Program-made: the position numbers and the translations under genes
NCBI GenBank assembly: GCA_030247855.1
Contig: JAPDRN010000029.1
Coordinates: forward strand, 124,001 to 188,000
Origin: Knufia peltigerae
Lineage: Eukaryota; Ascomycota; Eurotiomycetes; Chaetothyriales; Trichomeriaceae
Length of the DNA: 64,000 nucleotides
Reading direction: 5' to 3'
In this document: positions 44,156-56,731 of the stretch, one piece after another
How positions within the stretch are numbered: position 1 is the stretch's first letter
Layout: every line of letters begins with the position of its first letter
Notes under the pieces: model-generated
Told to the model about the DNA's origin: nothing
The model's input: only the letters and a program-made list of their open reading frames with translations
Database searches by the model: none

Positions 44156-45997
44156 TTATTCCACAGATGGACTGTGTTCCATCCGCATGATCTTCCCGCA
44201 GTTCAGGATGCATAGCGGGTCCACGGCATTCTTCAGCTGCAAAGAGTCAGGTCTGCCACCAAGCATAGGTTGAGGTGGGAGAGAGAATAACTCACCTTAC
44301 GCATGAAATCGACAGTTGTCTTTCCCAGCTCTTTCTCGAGATAGTCCCTCTTTACTAGCCCGACACCGTGTTCACCCGTCGCGGTTCCTTCCATGGCAAT
44401 CGCTCTGTCCACCATCTCATGAACCAAGTGTTCAGCGACATGGCGCTTCTCTTCCGGAAACAGCAGTAAAGCATGAAAGTTCCCATCGCCGACATGACCC
44501 ACAATGGTTCCAAGCAGACCAGAACGTTCGATGTGTAGTTTTGCTTCTTCAATGATGTCTGCAAGCCGACTTAGCGGCACGGCGACGTCGGTCGTCCATA
44601 CTCTATCACTTGGTTTCGTCCGCAAAGCCAGTACCGACCACAGAGCGTTTTTCCGTGCCGACCACAGCTCCTCCCGCTCTTCCTGATCCACTGCGTACAG
44701 ATACGAGGTCGAACCTTGCTGTTTAGAAATCTCTCCAGTCAGTTTCGCGGCATCCTGGACCATCAAATCCGTGTTACCGGTGAATTTGAAGAACAACGAC
44801 GGCTGCTCTGCCCATTTGCGCCTCGTAAGCCCTGCTTTGTTGATACAGCTCATTTGCACGTCATCCAGGATCTCGACTGCTGCTACTGGGACACCCTTTG
44901 AGATGATTGCCTGCACTGTACGGGCTGCGTCTTTGATTGAGGCGAAAGTGCAAACCGCAACGGCCTCGTGAGAGTGTTTAACGGCCAACTTTAGGGTTAC
45001 CTCTGTGACCAGACCCAAGGTTCCTTCGCTTCCGATGACCAGCCTCGTGAGATCATACCCGGCGCTGGATTTGCGAGGCCGTTGCCGTGTCTTCACTATG
45101 GTCCCGTCTGCAAGGACCATGGTGAGTGACAAGACCCAATCCTTCATGGTCCCATACCTGGCGGCATTAGTCCCCGAGCATCCCGTGCCAACCATCCCAC
45201 CGATCAAAGCGCCCGGCCCCGGGTCAGGAGGGAAGAACAAATTGTTAGCTGCGAGCTCCTGGTTCAATTCCATCCAGCCTAAGCCCGGCTGAACTGTACA
45301 GTCCAGGTCAACAGGATTGGTTTCCAATATCTTATCCATCATGCTGAAGTCGACACACACGCCTCCCATATCAGGAATGTACTGACCTTCCACCGAAGTA
45401 CCACCGGAGTATGGTGTGATGGGTATTCGTCGCCGATAGCATACTTTCACCACCTCTGACACCTCTTGGGTGGAGAGCGGATAGACAATGACATGCCCAG
45501 GGACAGCTGTGTCTTCGCTCCAAGCATACGATTGGAAATCAGACCCCGAGTGTTGCAGTAGGTCAGCAGGATCTCTCGAGACGCGGTCTTCGCCGAGGAT
45601 GTCCACGAAGTCTCGAAACGCCTCTCTCAGATTGTCCGCTGAAATATCATGCACAATTGGTGGCGAGTCTAACAGGGGCTGGGTCGAGCTGAATGCGACG
45701 GGGCCAGGTGTGAAGCCCGGCTTACCACGATCGGTAGCTGTCCAAATAACAGCCCCTGCACTTGCAAGCCCAAGACCTGACAGAAGTCCTTCGCCATAAT
45801 CAGCATGAAGTCCCTTCGGTTGCTTTTCATTTTGTTGCCTACATACCTACGCGACCTCTTTGAGAGCGACCAGACTGTGTCTCTCGTGCTGGAACTTTGA
45901 GAGACACATTTCTGGTTTGTCGTCTAGCCTGAAATTGCGACTGCGCTGTTGATTGTGAGTGGCGTATGCTGAAACTCGGCAAAGATATTCTTTTCAT
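44156..45997 (-). CDS. D-lactate dehydrogenase (cytochrome), mitochondrial, FAD-linked
   Basis: Exons are 45997-45847, 45776-44296 and 44236-44156, giving 570 residues. The first exon was recovered by phase. It encodes an Arg/Ser-rich stretch without acidic residues for the first 38 positions (MKRISLPSFSIRHSQS...), a classic mitochondrial presequence, then joins GLGLASAGAVIWTATDRGK, a likely membrane-anchor segment. The FAD_binding_4 domain shows ITPYSGGTSVEGQ, GMVGTGCSGTNAARYGTM and IGSEGTLGLVTE. The C-terminal FAD-oxidase domain shows GHVGDGNFHALLLF and GEHGVGLVKRDYL. It oxidises D-lactate to pyruvate and passes electrons to cytochrome c. Confidence 0.93.
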
Positions 45998-46603
45998 CTT
46001 GATGCTTTTGTCGATCTGAAGCTGGCCATAAACTGTTCTCCCACTGCAATTTGAGTACACGAACCCGCAATGGACAAGCAGTGTGATTTTCAAGAAGCTC
46101 TGTCTTTGTCCCTGGGAGTGTTTGGGATCCGGTCGAATACGATTCCACAACTAAGGAGAGCCCTCGACAAAGAAAGGAGGATAAATGGCACTATGATGTC
46201 TGATTTCGGACTATTTGCAAGAATTCCGTCGGATTTACATTCGAGCCTAGCCCCTCGGAGTGGATGGTCGGAGGCTTTCGGTGTAAGTCGGGTCTGGTCC
46301 ATGCTACGGTGCCACAGTAGACTTCGGTAATGGGAAGAGGCACAACCTTGACAATATTGGTTGGGCCAGACCTGGGGATTCGGAATCTAAGCGGCATGCG
46401 ATAACAGTTGCCGCTAAAATGTTCTTTATTGTCGGCTTGTATCTGGTCGGGCCTCGTTTGAGAGGTCAGATATTCCCGCCCACAGCCGAATCAAAGACGT
46501 TCAAACTATTTTGTTTATTTGTGGGCCTTTGTTGTTCTGTTTAAAGGAAAGACTTAAGATCGAGCATATGTGCTACCCTACTGAACATAGTCTACTGAAT
46601 GAA
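45998..46603. other. Intergenic between D-lactate dehydrogenase and Zn2Cys6 gene
   Basis: This is the promoter side of the dehydrogenase and the 3' flank of the regulator. No gene or RNA is recognised. Confidence 0.5.
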
Positions 46604-49331
46604 TCATATGTCATAGGTGAAGTCAGTACCAAGCCCAAGCAATCGCATGTTTTCTAGCTCGAGCGGGCTCAGAAGAGGCCAATGTCGTGGGACATTGGTG
46701 TTCAGGAACTGAGCCTCAAACTCAGACAAATCGCCTGGTTCGTCAGTCCACATGTTCGGAAAGAGCAAGTCGCCTTGAGAGATTGGTGGCGGACAAGGAA
46801 TAATAGTCTCCCCCGCAGTCAATGGAACCGGGGTTGTGCTTTCCGGACCAAGGGTGGGAATTCTAGTATCATTGTACCTGTGGTGTGATGATGAGGCCTG
46901 TGGAAGAGGTGTCTCGGCTTCAGGGCTTGTTTGCGATGTTGAGGGTCTTCCCAAGCCCAACTGTGAGGCAGCTTCGTCAACAAAGGAAGGAAGATTGTCT
47001 TTTGTGCTGATCCTAGCACAGGCTGAGGACTTTCTTCTATGTTCTGATTGATCAAGAACCTTGCTAAAGAGCCGGCGAATCCAAGCAGCCAGGCTATAGA
47101 CCTGCTCAAGTTGTTCCAGTCCGAGAAGGTTCTTGCGTAGTTTGTGGAGCAGGACCTGACTGACGTAGTCCTTGCAGGAGAACGAAGCGGCATACTGCAC
47201 GTTCATGGCAGCGAAAATCGCTGTGACACTAAGAAGGGTTTCCAAGGTCAGTCTTCATCTAGTTCGGGATTCAAAATTGGGTATGAGAACACAATTACCA
47301 TATCATTGGCAGAGAACGAGGCTGGAAGTGTGTGAGAGCTTGCTCGGTCAAGGATGTTATAGTTTCAGCCGCATCTATAATATCATGGTTGCTTCGTGTC
47401 GCGTATGCTTCATTTTGATAGGCTCTGTGAAGCCTTTGGAGGAAAATGATTCGATACAAACTTTACACAAAGATCGAGGGTCAGCAAGGTTCCATATGAA
47501 CATTGATATCGAAGAATGCACATACTTGAAAGTAATCTGGAGTGTCAGTGCCAGCTGGTTTGCGCCCTTGGAGGAACACAGCATGTCCTTGGGAAGGCTC
47601 CGATGCCAAACCTGGAACAATCGCATGATTTCTTGCTCTGTTTCCACGATCGGTTGCTGTTGATGCTGACCAAGCACAGATGAGATATATTTTCGAACCT
47701 CGCATGCTATGGGAAAGTGTCTTTGTATTAGCAATCCGTTTCTTCGATTGAGCCTAACTATAACAGCACTAACCTGCGCGCGAAAGGCTCGCTTGACCAA
47801 TGATATACTGGGCTGTTTCTCGAGGTTCAGAGGGGAAGTCCTCTACTGTCAAGGCTTCCAACGTGCAGTCATCATCATTGATTATCATTGGCATGCCCAA
47901 ACAGAGCGACACTTGACGGTCACGTATCTGTGAACGTTCAGCATATGAAGATGAGACTAGTGTCGTCCAATAAACAGGGGTAACCCAAGGATGCTTACGT
48001 ATAACAACCACCACAGTCGCTTCCATCTTTTTCGAACGTCCAGGCCCATGTGACTGTTGGCAGTGCTGTGATGCATTCCCAGGCATTGCCCCGATCGAAT
48101 GACACCAGCCAACCTCCAAAGCGAGTCGTCAAATTTTACGGGCTTGCCCCACCAGTAGTGCAGTAGGTAAGAAGAAATCATGATTGTGATACGATCAGAA
48201 TCGGTATCGTCTGCGAGCGCCTGGTCTGCCTTACTGAATAGATCGTCGCCGGCTTCAACGCGTGTCTGATACCCCAAAGACCGAAGAACATCCATCTCAC
48301 AATGGACCGAGGCAATGAAGCACACACAAAGCAGCAATGTCCTCGAGACTGTTCGCGCGTGGACCGACTCCAGGAATGGTCCTCTGTCAACAATGGGGCA
48401 TATCGGTTGGAAATACGAAAAATAAGCATCCAGCAATTGGTCGCAAATATCGCCGCTCAAGGCTTCTGGCAACGGGGAAGTATATGGAATCTCTGCTAGG
48501 CGCGTTGCGTGAGTGGCAGATTCAAGACTGTGATTAGAAATTCTTGAGCTCTCATTGTGGGCAGTGGAGGAAGGTACGACGGAGCGATGACGACTAGTGT
48601 CTTCGTGATTGGTGTTATGCAGCACGAAGGATAAGAACCAAGATTCGCCCATGTAGGAGATGGGCTCGATCTGGCTACCATCTTGGGGATCTTCACTCGC
48701 GTTGAGAAGGGTAATGTCTTGCGGTTCGTCGTGCACGCGACTGTGCCGGTCCGTCGGGGCTTGCAACTCTGTATCCGACGCATTCGCGCGACAGATGGGA
48801 TCCAAGTCCACTGTGGTATTCGGTGATCTCGTCAGTCTTTCAATAGATGATCCAATTGTCGAAGCTAAGGCCTGATCAGGAGACCCAGAGTCAATCTGTG
48901 TTCTCACTGCACTTGCTGCATGATGTGGAACCGTGGCGCGAGATAACAGAGGCGCCGTAGGAGCACTATAGGAATGTGTAGGAGATAAGGTAGAAGATAT
49001 ACCAGACTGAAAAGAGCCGTCGAGTGAAGAGCCAGTGCTGACGGGGACGAAGCGGCCGTCGACGCCTCTGCGTATTGATTAGACACACTGAAGCACACGA
49101 AGCGGCAGCGACGAGCACGAACCTCCGTTTCTTCGACTGAATGAAATGGCAAGAGTCTCGCTTACTGCCCTTGCAGCGGCTGCATGGAAGCCCGACCCAA
49201 TAAGCGTCGCAGCGTACCCGGCTGTTGTGACAGTTTTCACATGCCACAGCAACCCGCCTTCGCTTTGTCCCCGTAAGCTGTGGAGGCGAGGCCATTGCCG
49301 ACATCGTTGTTGGTGCCCTCGATATGTTCAT
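46604..49331 (-). CDS. Zn2Cys6 transcription factor, cutinase-regulator-like cluster
   Basis: Exons are 49331-49123, 49067-47999, 47927-47774, 47706-47526, 47460-47299 and 47228-46604, giving 799 residues with every phase checked. The zinc cluster follows a KRRRVAVA basic lead: Cys31, 34, 41, 50, 53 and 61. The long third spacing and SKKRR tail resemble the CTF1/cutinase and lipid-metabolism regulator group. The middle domain shows DQLLDAYFSYFQPICPIVDRGPF, KRWKRLWWLLYIRDRQVSLCLGMPMIIND and a Pro/Ser-rich C-terminus. The start ATG at 49331 follows an in-frame non-ATG extension. It is divergent from the sugar-porter gene at 50006, a possible target. Confidence 0.88.
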
Positions 49332-50005
49332 CGCATTGGTCGGGATAACAAAATGCAACTTTTGTAGACGGTAAAGGGTCAGGTGGACAGACTCGAAAAT
49401 TTCCCCCGTCTCTGATGCTCAGCCATCAGTCACCATAGGCGGCCAAGGACTCAGGAAATGGTACCGGTGTTGGTCAGAAATTGGTCGGGATGCGGTTTCC
49501 TCCTTACGACACGGTGTAGGCACCTATATGTAAGCCATCGGCTTTGGGAGGAAATCATGAAGGGAGGAAGATGCTGTTATGGATGTTGGGTAAATAGTGT
49601 TGCCAGGTCCCCGCCTCGCCCCGCTGAACCATTGCAAGCACCGAGGGGCTGTCTGGCCGAGGCACTAGGGGCTCCGAGAGATAGTTGGTCCAGGCCCGGT
49701 TCTGAATGTATTACACTTTCGTCGAGCATCAATGTCGCCGAACCTTACAAGGTGAGTCCAGCCTCTGGCAGCCGCTGACATGTCCCGCTCCACCCACACT
49801 TATCGGCACTGGTATGGGCAACACGAACGATTGATACTTGCACGAGCTTGATAGTGATGAAACATTTAAAATGTTAAAAGCAGCTGGCTTCTTGATCACA
49901 TCCTGCCACATTAGATGTACATCTGAGCATTTCTGTTGGACCTTCTTGAATTTCTCTACAACGAGTCTACAAACACCGCCGGGCAGCAGTAAATAGCCCG
50001 CAACG
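49332..50005. promoter_or_regulatory. Divergent promoter region between Zn2Cys6 and sugar-porter genes
   Basis: The regulator and transporter start codons face outward across this interval. No exon is supported in it. Confidence 0.45.
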
Positions 50006-51929
50006 ATGGCGTCGAGCTCGCCCACATCGATATCTCCAGATCAACACAATGCAATCTACCACCTTCGCCATAACTGGCGTCTTGTCTTGACCGGTGAGTC
50101 CTGCGATGGGTTGTTGAATAGCATACTTGGTATCACCGTGACTGACTCCGTGCTCCCTACCTTAGCTGTCCTCTTGTCCACCGGAAGTTTCACCTTTGGA
50201 TATGATGGCAGTGTCATTGGTGGCGTACTCAACATGCTGCCATTCATAGAGCAATTTGGCTCCGTGACCCCTGAAGGGCCCATTCTCACTGCCCGAACCA
50301 TCTCCATCATTGTCGCCACTCCGACCGCGGGTTCTCTGATCGGCTTCCTAATCAACTCAACTTGTGCCGATCGCTTTGGCAGGAAGAAAACCATGCTCGG
50401 AGGCTGTGCCATCAGCTTGGTGGCAGCTGTCCTCCAGACGGCCTCTTATACTGTCGCTATGATCACCGTCGGTCGAATCTTGACTGGTAGGCTTCCTGCT
50501 GTTTTTTGTGCGGCCCAGTGCCATGTTTGCCAGTGCCGTCAATAGAGAGTATCAGCCTTGAGTCTGACAAACCCATCCGGGATTTAGGAATTTCAGTCTT
50601 CGTCCTTGTCGGCATGGCAATTACTTTTCAGAACGAGATCTCACCAGCTCCTCTCCGAGGATTTCTGGGCGGACTCTCTGTCGTCTCGATCCAGACAGGT
50701 GCTCTTATCGCTGCTGGAGTCAATTGGGCCACCCACGGAGTTCTGTCCAGCCTCTCCTGGAGACTTCCTATAGGCTTGCAGATAATCTTTCCCATGCTCA
50801 TCGCGCTCTGCACATTCTTTGTTGCAGATTCTCCTACGGCCTATCTCATCAAGGGCCAAGATGCTCAGGCCGAGGAAAGTCTGCGAAAGGTTCGTCGGGG
50901 CTACAGCGACGCCGATATCCAGGAGGAAATGGACAATTTGAAAATGCAGAAATCCCTCCGTGCCGCAGAGAAGGAAGTTCACTGGATCGACATTTTCCGT
51001 GGCGTCGACCTCCGCCGGACCATTCTTGCTACGTACGCTGGTGTATTCGTTTCACTATCTGGTCTAATCTATGCCACCAACTACGCTACGATTTTCCTAG
51101 CTCAGGTCGGCGCGACCAATGTATATTTACTAGTCTTTGCTCTCAACATTCTCACGTTCGCAGGTGCGATCACTGGCGGGATACTCCTCGACATCATCGG
51201 CCGTCGCCCTCTCGCTCTGTGGTCATTTACCGCGCTCCTGATCATCGACATTGTCATTGGAGCTCTGGGCTTTGCTGACGCCTCCGACTCAAAGGTGGCC
51301 AAAGCAATTGCAGGATTCTCCTTGATGTTTGGCTTCTTCGTCTCCGTCGGCTTTGGGCCTTTGACCTATATCAATACCGCCGAGCTGGCGACCGCTCGAC
51401 TGCGCAACAAGACAAATGCATATGCTCTCCTCTCCAACTCTCTCACATCCTTGACCGTGACATATGTCTTTCCATACATCACGAATGCTGATGCGTAAGT
51501 TCTCAAATCTCGTTTCAAGCTTCGGCTAGATATACTAATTGGACTTTTCACTACCGCAGTGGTGATCTGGGAGCGAAAGTGTACCTCATTTTCGCGGGCT
51601 GCATGGCGGTCTGCTTGGTGTTCACATTCTTTTGCTTTCCCGAAGTCAAGGGTCGCACCCCGGCTGAGGTTGATGAGATGTTTCAAGATCGGCTGCCTGC
51701 CAGGAAGTTCAAGGGTATGTTCACTCTTTCTGCCACTCCTCAAACATGAACCGGATTACTCTCCACGTCTTCGATGCTCGTTCAGGTGGCCAATGCTAAG
51801 TTCTCACAAGGTCATCTTTGTGTTGCGGGGCCGGAGAATGTTGAGCTCAGTGCCGTAACGAAAGCCCATGAGCTTCACGATGTTGAGGGTGCAGCCCAGC
51901 AAGTTGAAGCTGTTGATACCAAAATATAG
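50006..51929 (+). CDS. MFS sugar-porter-family transporter
   Basis: Exons are 50006-50486, 50588-51494, 51560-51714 and 51811-51929, giving 553 residues. Sugar-porter signatures are FTFGYDGSVIGG in the first span, DRFGRKKTM after the second, SWRLPIGLQIIFP, DIIGRRPLAL and the final FPEVKGRTPAEVDEMF. The usual PESPRWL motif is changed to ADSPTAYLIKG. The hydrophilic tail after the last intron rests on the only acceptor giving an extended frame. It imports a hexose, polyol or related compound at the plasma membrane. The gene shares an intergenic region with the regulator at 46604. Confidence 0.9.
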
Positions 51930-52652
51930 CGTGGTTGCCTTCCGGGGTGTGGTGGGGAAGCAAGATAGCCGCTCCAAATAGTACCTGGTGGTTTTGTACC
52001 AAAATCGTCATATACCTTTAACTAATGGTAGACTCGGTTTGAGGTTTCACTTTTTGGGACTTCCCGACACTGTAGTTGGAATGTTCATGAGCCAGTACCG
52101 GACTTCCGACAGATCTGTGAGGGTTACAGCAGATTTGCATTTTCCAAAATTTGCGTTACGTGAACACGTCCAGGCACCTGATATCAGGGTCACCAGCCAT
52201 TGCAATTGTATTGCACGTCTTTGGTATCGAAGAATCTCTCTGTTATCTTGGGCATCCTGTGCTCACATTAGACGCGACCTCAATTGGCTTATTTGGGAGG
52301 CTTCTGACATTGTTCCCCGCCCACTCGTGTGTCTCGGGAAAGAATACCTACGAGCCGTCGCCTATCGTAATCGGCTATGGTAATTTAAACCGCCCTTGAT
52401 AGGGAGCGGGTGGACGCGCTTATTTTCAAGTGGCACAAGTGGTGATTATGTCAGAGCTTCTCGAAAATACAGGTGCGTGTGTCCGACTCTAGCCATATGA
52501 TATTGCATCCAAGACTGACGCATTAAAAGCCTGGGAGTCCGTCTTCCTTTGCACCCGGGAAGCAATCGACACAACACTATCCGGTATCTGGCATTTGCCA
52601 CAAGAAACGAAAGCACGAAGCAACGAGCCAGCCAAATAAAGAATTACCGACA
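51930..52652. other. Intergenic with second copy of the dispersed repeat
   Basis: No gene is recognised. The repeat copy at 52355-52392 lies 260 bp before the next start codon. Confidence 0.5.
52355..52392 (+). repeat. Dispersed repeat, copy 2
   Basis: This partner of 43772-43809 has the same orientation and an identical 20-base core. The flanks differ completely on both sides. Confidence 0.6.
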
Positions 52653-54716
52653 ATGGGCTCGGAAACCAAGTATTTTGATGTTGATTTCGACGCGTGGGTG
52701 CAAGCTCTCCTCGAGAAGCACCATGTTCCAGGAATTAGCATCGGTGTTGTCGATGAAGGGAGGGTGTTCACCAAGGTAAGTGACATTCGGAGCGGTAGGA
52801 CAAGATGTTTTCCCCTTGGCAATACTCGAAGATTCTCGGGCCTATCTAAGGGGAGGCAATGTAGCTAATGCGAACACCTCACGGCACAGGCTTATGGATT
52901 TGCCCGTCTTCCAGATGTCCCTGCGACCAGTGAGACAATGTACTTCACTGGAAGCACGACAAAGGCAATGGTCGGTGCCGCTTTGGGGCGCTTGATGAGC
53001 GACGAGCCTGAATCACATCAACAAAAGGAGAACAAGCAACTACAGACCTTACAAAGGCAGCGATGGGCGACACCCATCAGCAAGATCCTCCCAGAAGATT
53101 TTGTTTTGGAGGATCAGCATGCGTGTTCGGAGATTACGGTCGAGGATGCCTTGTCCCATCGCACTGGCTTCTCGGGTGCGGATAATCTGTACGGGCGCTG
53201 GATGGGCTCGCAGCCTAAAGGCATCACGAAAGCCCTCAGATTCTTGGGCGGACCGAACAAGTCCTTCCGGATGACATTCCAGTATAACAACTTGATGTAC
53301 AGCGTTTTGGGAGATGTTTTGGAGACCACGACTGGTCTCTTGTGGGGGGATGCCCTCCGCAAGCTCATCTGGCAGCCTCTGAAGATGGTATCAACTTTCT
53401 GGAAGCTGGATGAAGTTCCGGATGTTAAGAAGAACGCTGTCGCCTATGGCTACTTCTGGCTGCCTTCAGAGGATTCCGAGGATGAAGAAGGAAAAGGGCA
53501 ATTCATACGGGAACGATACTTGGATTTTGCCGGCATCGCCCCAGCTGGGTCCGTTATCTCAAACGTCGTTGATTACGCAAAATGGATCAAAGCCCTTCTG
53601 GACGCTGCCAGCCCTCGGGGTATGACAGAAGAGTCACAGCACCAGGCCGCATCCTCAGAAGAGGACCAGCCCACTGTTATAACACCGAATTTGTTTGCTG
53701 AATTGACCTCCCCGCGGACCCTGCAGCCGCTGCCACCGCCAATGAACAAGAACAGCCATCTGACACCGCGATTATATTCGCTCGGATGGTTTAATATGTC
53801 AAGCACGATGGGTCTCAAACACCCTATTGTCGCACACGCTGGGGGCTTGACGGGCTTCGGAACTCAGCTGTACATGCTTCCGAACGACGAATTCGGGTGT
53901 GTCACCCTGGGCAACACGATGATTTCCAGCCACAGAATCGGAGAAGCCGTTTGTATCGAACTCATGGCGCGAAAGTTTGCGCTTTCTGGAACTTCAAAAG
54001 ATGGATTTGCTGAGTCACTCAGCAACTTTGATGCGCTCGACAAGTTGGCTGCTCTGGCCGGGAAAGTGAGCGAACCGAGTCCGTCGGAATCTGCAACCAT
54101 CGTTGATACTTCACAAGGGGATCGACTCCCTGATGACCTCTGTGACGAGTTGGCAGGCACGTACCATCACCCGGCCTACGGACCGTGTCGTGTCTCGCGT
54201 GCCCAAGGCCCAGAGAGAGACCGAGTCTTGTGCGGCTTTCAGGTGGCCGAAAAGAACAAACAGGATCTTGAAGCAAACTGGAACAAGGCGCAGACCTTGT
54301 ACGTATTGCCTGTGGGTCACCATACGTGGGGCAATCAATTCGTCCTTCACATGCGCAAACCAGAAGAAAAAGGAGAATCAGGCACGTCGACACCACCGGA
54401 TGGGAAAGGTGTAGTCCATCTGGACCTGGAGTGCTTAAGTCTGCATGGGCAAGACCCGGAGGAGACATCAATTGATTCATCAATGTCACAGGCGTCAAAG
54501 CCACATCCCCCAAAGACTGTCTGGGAAACCCAGCATTTCTGCCGAAACGGTGCTGCTTTCAAAGCTGTGCCGATACCTGAAAAGGGCACGAGGACAACAG
54601 ATGGACCTCCTGGCTCTGGATGGACATTGGGTCTACGACTTGCAAACGAGTATCTGTCGGTGGACGGGACTACCGATGAGGGCTGGGAGGGCGAGATGGC
54701 ATGGTTCACCAAGTAG
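52653..54716 (+). CDS. Class C beta-lactamase-fold serine hydrolase
   Basis: Exons are 52653-52775 and 52890-54716, giving 649 residues, longer than most family members. The serine-lysine pair is in TGSTTKAM (Ser63, Lys66). The tyrosine motif is FQYNNLMYSVLG (Tyr-Asn-Asn) and the third motif is HAGG in IVAHAGGLTGFG. The first two thirds form the beta-lactamase/D-peptidase fold. The last 190 residues form a second domain with a DELAGTYHHPAYGP segment, like the lipocalin-type tails of fungal homologues. No signal peptide is visible, so it is probably cytosolic. Family relatives include esterases, acyltransferases and D-aminopeptidases; true beta-lactamase activity is not implied. Confidence 0.87.
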
Positions 54717-54846
54717 GACCGTGAGAGGGTAAGGGCTTTACTGTTTTACCAAGAACATAGAATCTCGAGATAACACACACCAGATGTAGACAAACCTATG
54801 CATGTGCTTGGTTTGTTTCCAGGACTTACAGAGGTATAGTTCATAC

Positions 54847-56226
54847 TCAAAGCCGTGGTTGATTCCTCGCGTCCCATTTCTCATACACTCTCGCTCCCTT
54901 CATAAGCCCTCCAACTGTCTCCCAGATGGTCACGAACACGATCAGTCCCATGGCTGTACTAAGGAGTTGGACTGGGTTGAAATGATCTTCATGGGCCAAT
55001 GGCAATAGCACCAAGATGATGGCGACAACCAATCTCATCCCTGTTCTGAGCATTTTGGGCATGATCAGTTCATGGGAGCCTTGTCCACGGAACAAGACGG
55101 CCATGATCCAGAGGCAAAACATGCCCACGCCTAGCCCACCACCCAACAGCCAACGCTCACCCTTGCTGAGCTCTTCCTGTCCAGCGCTGACCGCACAGAC
55201 GTGCCCCCCGACCAGCAACGACGCAGCAAGGGGCATATGGAGACTGAAAAACATGAAAGCCGTGACGACGGATCGCCTGATCGGGTGTATGCTGTCCACG
55301 CCGCCGTCGCCATTGAGGTATAACCAATTCAAGCAAAATGCAATGATCAGAGTCCACACCGCTTTCAAGAGGCCGAGGTTGAGTCCGACCGCAGCAGGGT
55401 CCCCGACGACAATACTGTACAGATATTCGCCTAGAATGATGATGTAGAAGGCGGCGAGTCGGTCGATCTCGTGGGAAATGTCCACAGCGGTACTGTACTC
55501 GAGGCGCAGGTATCGCTTCATCCACGTGCCGAAGGTGAGAATCCATGCGATCTCCTGGTAGACGATTGCCACTACCGCGACAGCAATTTTGGCTCTTATG
55601 CTGACACTCTCAAAGTACAGTGGGATCCAGATCAAAAGACCCAGCAGGATGAATGCGGCCATGACCCTCGCTTGGGCGCGATGCTGGAAACTCGCAAACG
55701 ACGAAATCACATAGACAGACGCCACGGTCACCCGAGCCGTCATGAAAGCCCCCACGGCGGTCCTCATGGCGCCAATATCTTCGGCTACGAGCGTCGCGTT
55801 GTTACCGTACAGAACCAGCAGGGCCATAACCCAGAGTATCACACCGCGTTGGACCAGATCATCGGTGTAGTACGAGTTCATGATCTCGCGGAGGTCGCTC
55901 CAGACGTGCCACGCCGGCGCGAAGATCAAAAGATACTTGACCAGTCCAGCACCGGAAGGTTGTTCGACCAGGTTCTCGGTGAAATTGGCCACGAGCGCCA
56001 CGTACAGCAGGTCGAGAAATAATTCGAAGCGGCCAGCTTGCCGTTCCTCTTCTGATTCTCGTTCGAGGGTGCCGTTGTGAAACCATTGTAGCGCCTTGGG
56101 TCGTTTGATTAGATATCGAGACGCTTCGGCAGCCGGAGATGATGGTGATGATGATAATGTGTTGTTGGCCGACGGCTGCGCAGGCACTTTCTCTTGGGAA
56201 TCCGCTTCCGCGTTCACGGTGGACAT
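54847..56226 (-). CDS. LtrA-like (low temperature requirement A family) multispan membrane protein
   Basis: A single exon of 459 residues from the ATG at 56226; an upstream non-ATG extension was not used. After a Ser/Ala/Pro-rich 45-residue head, the conserved segment RFELFLDLLYVALVANFTENL leads into about ten hydrophobic spans. DLREIMNSYYTDDLVQRG and LGEYLYSIVVGD also fit the LtrA family. The biochemical role of the family in fungi is not established. It lies 130 bp from the 3' end of the convergent beta-lactamase-fold gene. Confidence 0.8.
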   Translation of the reverse strand: MSTVNAEADSQEKVPAQPSANNTLSSSPSSPAAEASRYLIKRPKALQWFHNGTLERESEEERQAGRFELFLDLLYVALVANFTENLVEQPSGAGLVKYLLIFAPAWHVWSDLREIMNSYYTDDLVQRGVILWVMALLVLYGNNATLVAEDIGAMRTAVGAFMTARVTVASVYVISSFASFQHRAQARVMAAFILLGLLIWIPLYFESVSIRAKIAVAVVAIVYQEIAWILTFGTWMKRYLRLEYSTAVDISHEIDRLAAFYIIILGEYLYSIVVGDPAAVGLNLGLLKAVWTLIIAFCLNWLYLNGDGGVDSIHPIRRSVVTAFMFFSLHMPLAASLLVGGHVCAVSAGQEELSKGERWLLGGGLGVGMFCLWIMAVLFRGQGSHELIMPKMLRTGMRLVVAIILVLLPLAHEDHFNPVQLLSTAMGLIVFVTIWETVGGLMKGARVYEKWDARNQPRL

Positions 56227-56731
56227 TTCTCTTTCCTTCCCCGAGTCTCGCTCCGCCCCGAGAGGGTATATTGTGTTTGATGCCCTCAAAAGGCTCTATG
56301 TTTTCTTTAATAAGAGAACAAGAAAACAGTCCACGAAGAAAGTTTGTTGCGAAGATAGAGCTCACCAAAAAACTTGAGTAAAGTCAAGGGTGATCACTCG
56401 CCTGGATCGGCATGTGGCTTCAGCACACAGCGCTAAATGATTGTAGCTGAAGCGGGTTGTACGTAAATGTATCGAGTCTTACCTGGCGACGTCCGTTTAG
56501 CGTCGACCCTTCGATTCTCTTTCGCTGAAAAAGAGTGACTGGTAATAAATCTCACTCAAAGCCAAGAACAAGAAGCTTCATTCATTCTTCTTGGAATTTC
56601 TTCGCTTGCTTGAACAACCTTCAATCATGCATTAAATAGTCACTATGATCAACACTCTCGCTAATCTATGTCTTGGTCTTGGCCGACATTGCTGAAGACG
56701 ACTCGTAATATTTTGTTCATTATTACTCATC
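56227..56731. other. Intergenic between LtrA-like gene and P450 3' end
   Basis: This holds the promoter of the LtrA-like gene and the 3' flank of the P450. No gene is seen. Confidence 0.5.

Noticed and set aside
55016..56022. Long plus-strand open frames opposite the LtrA-like gene
   Set aside because: They mirror the codon pattern of the minus-strand gene and show no family motif or start context; they are shadows.
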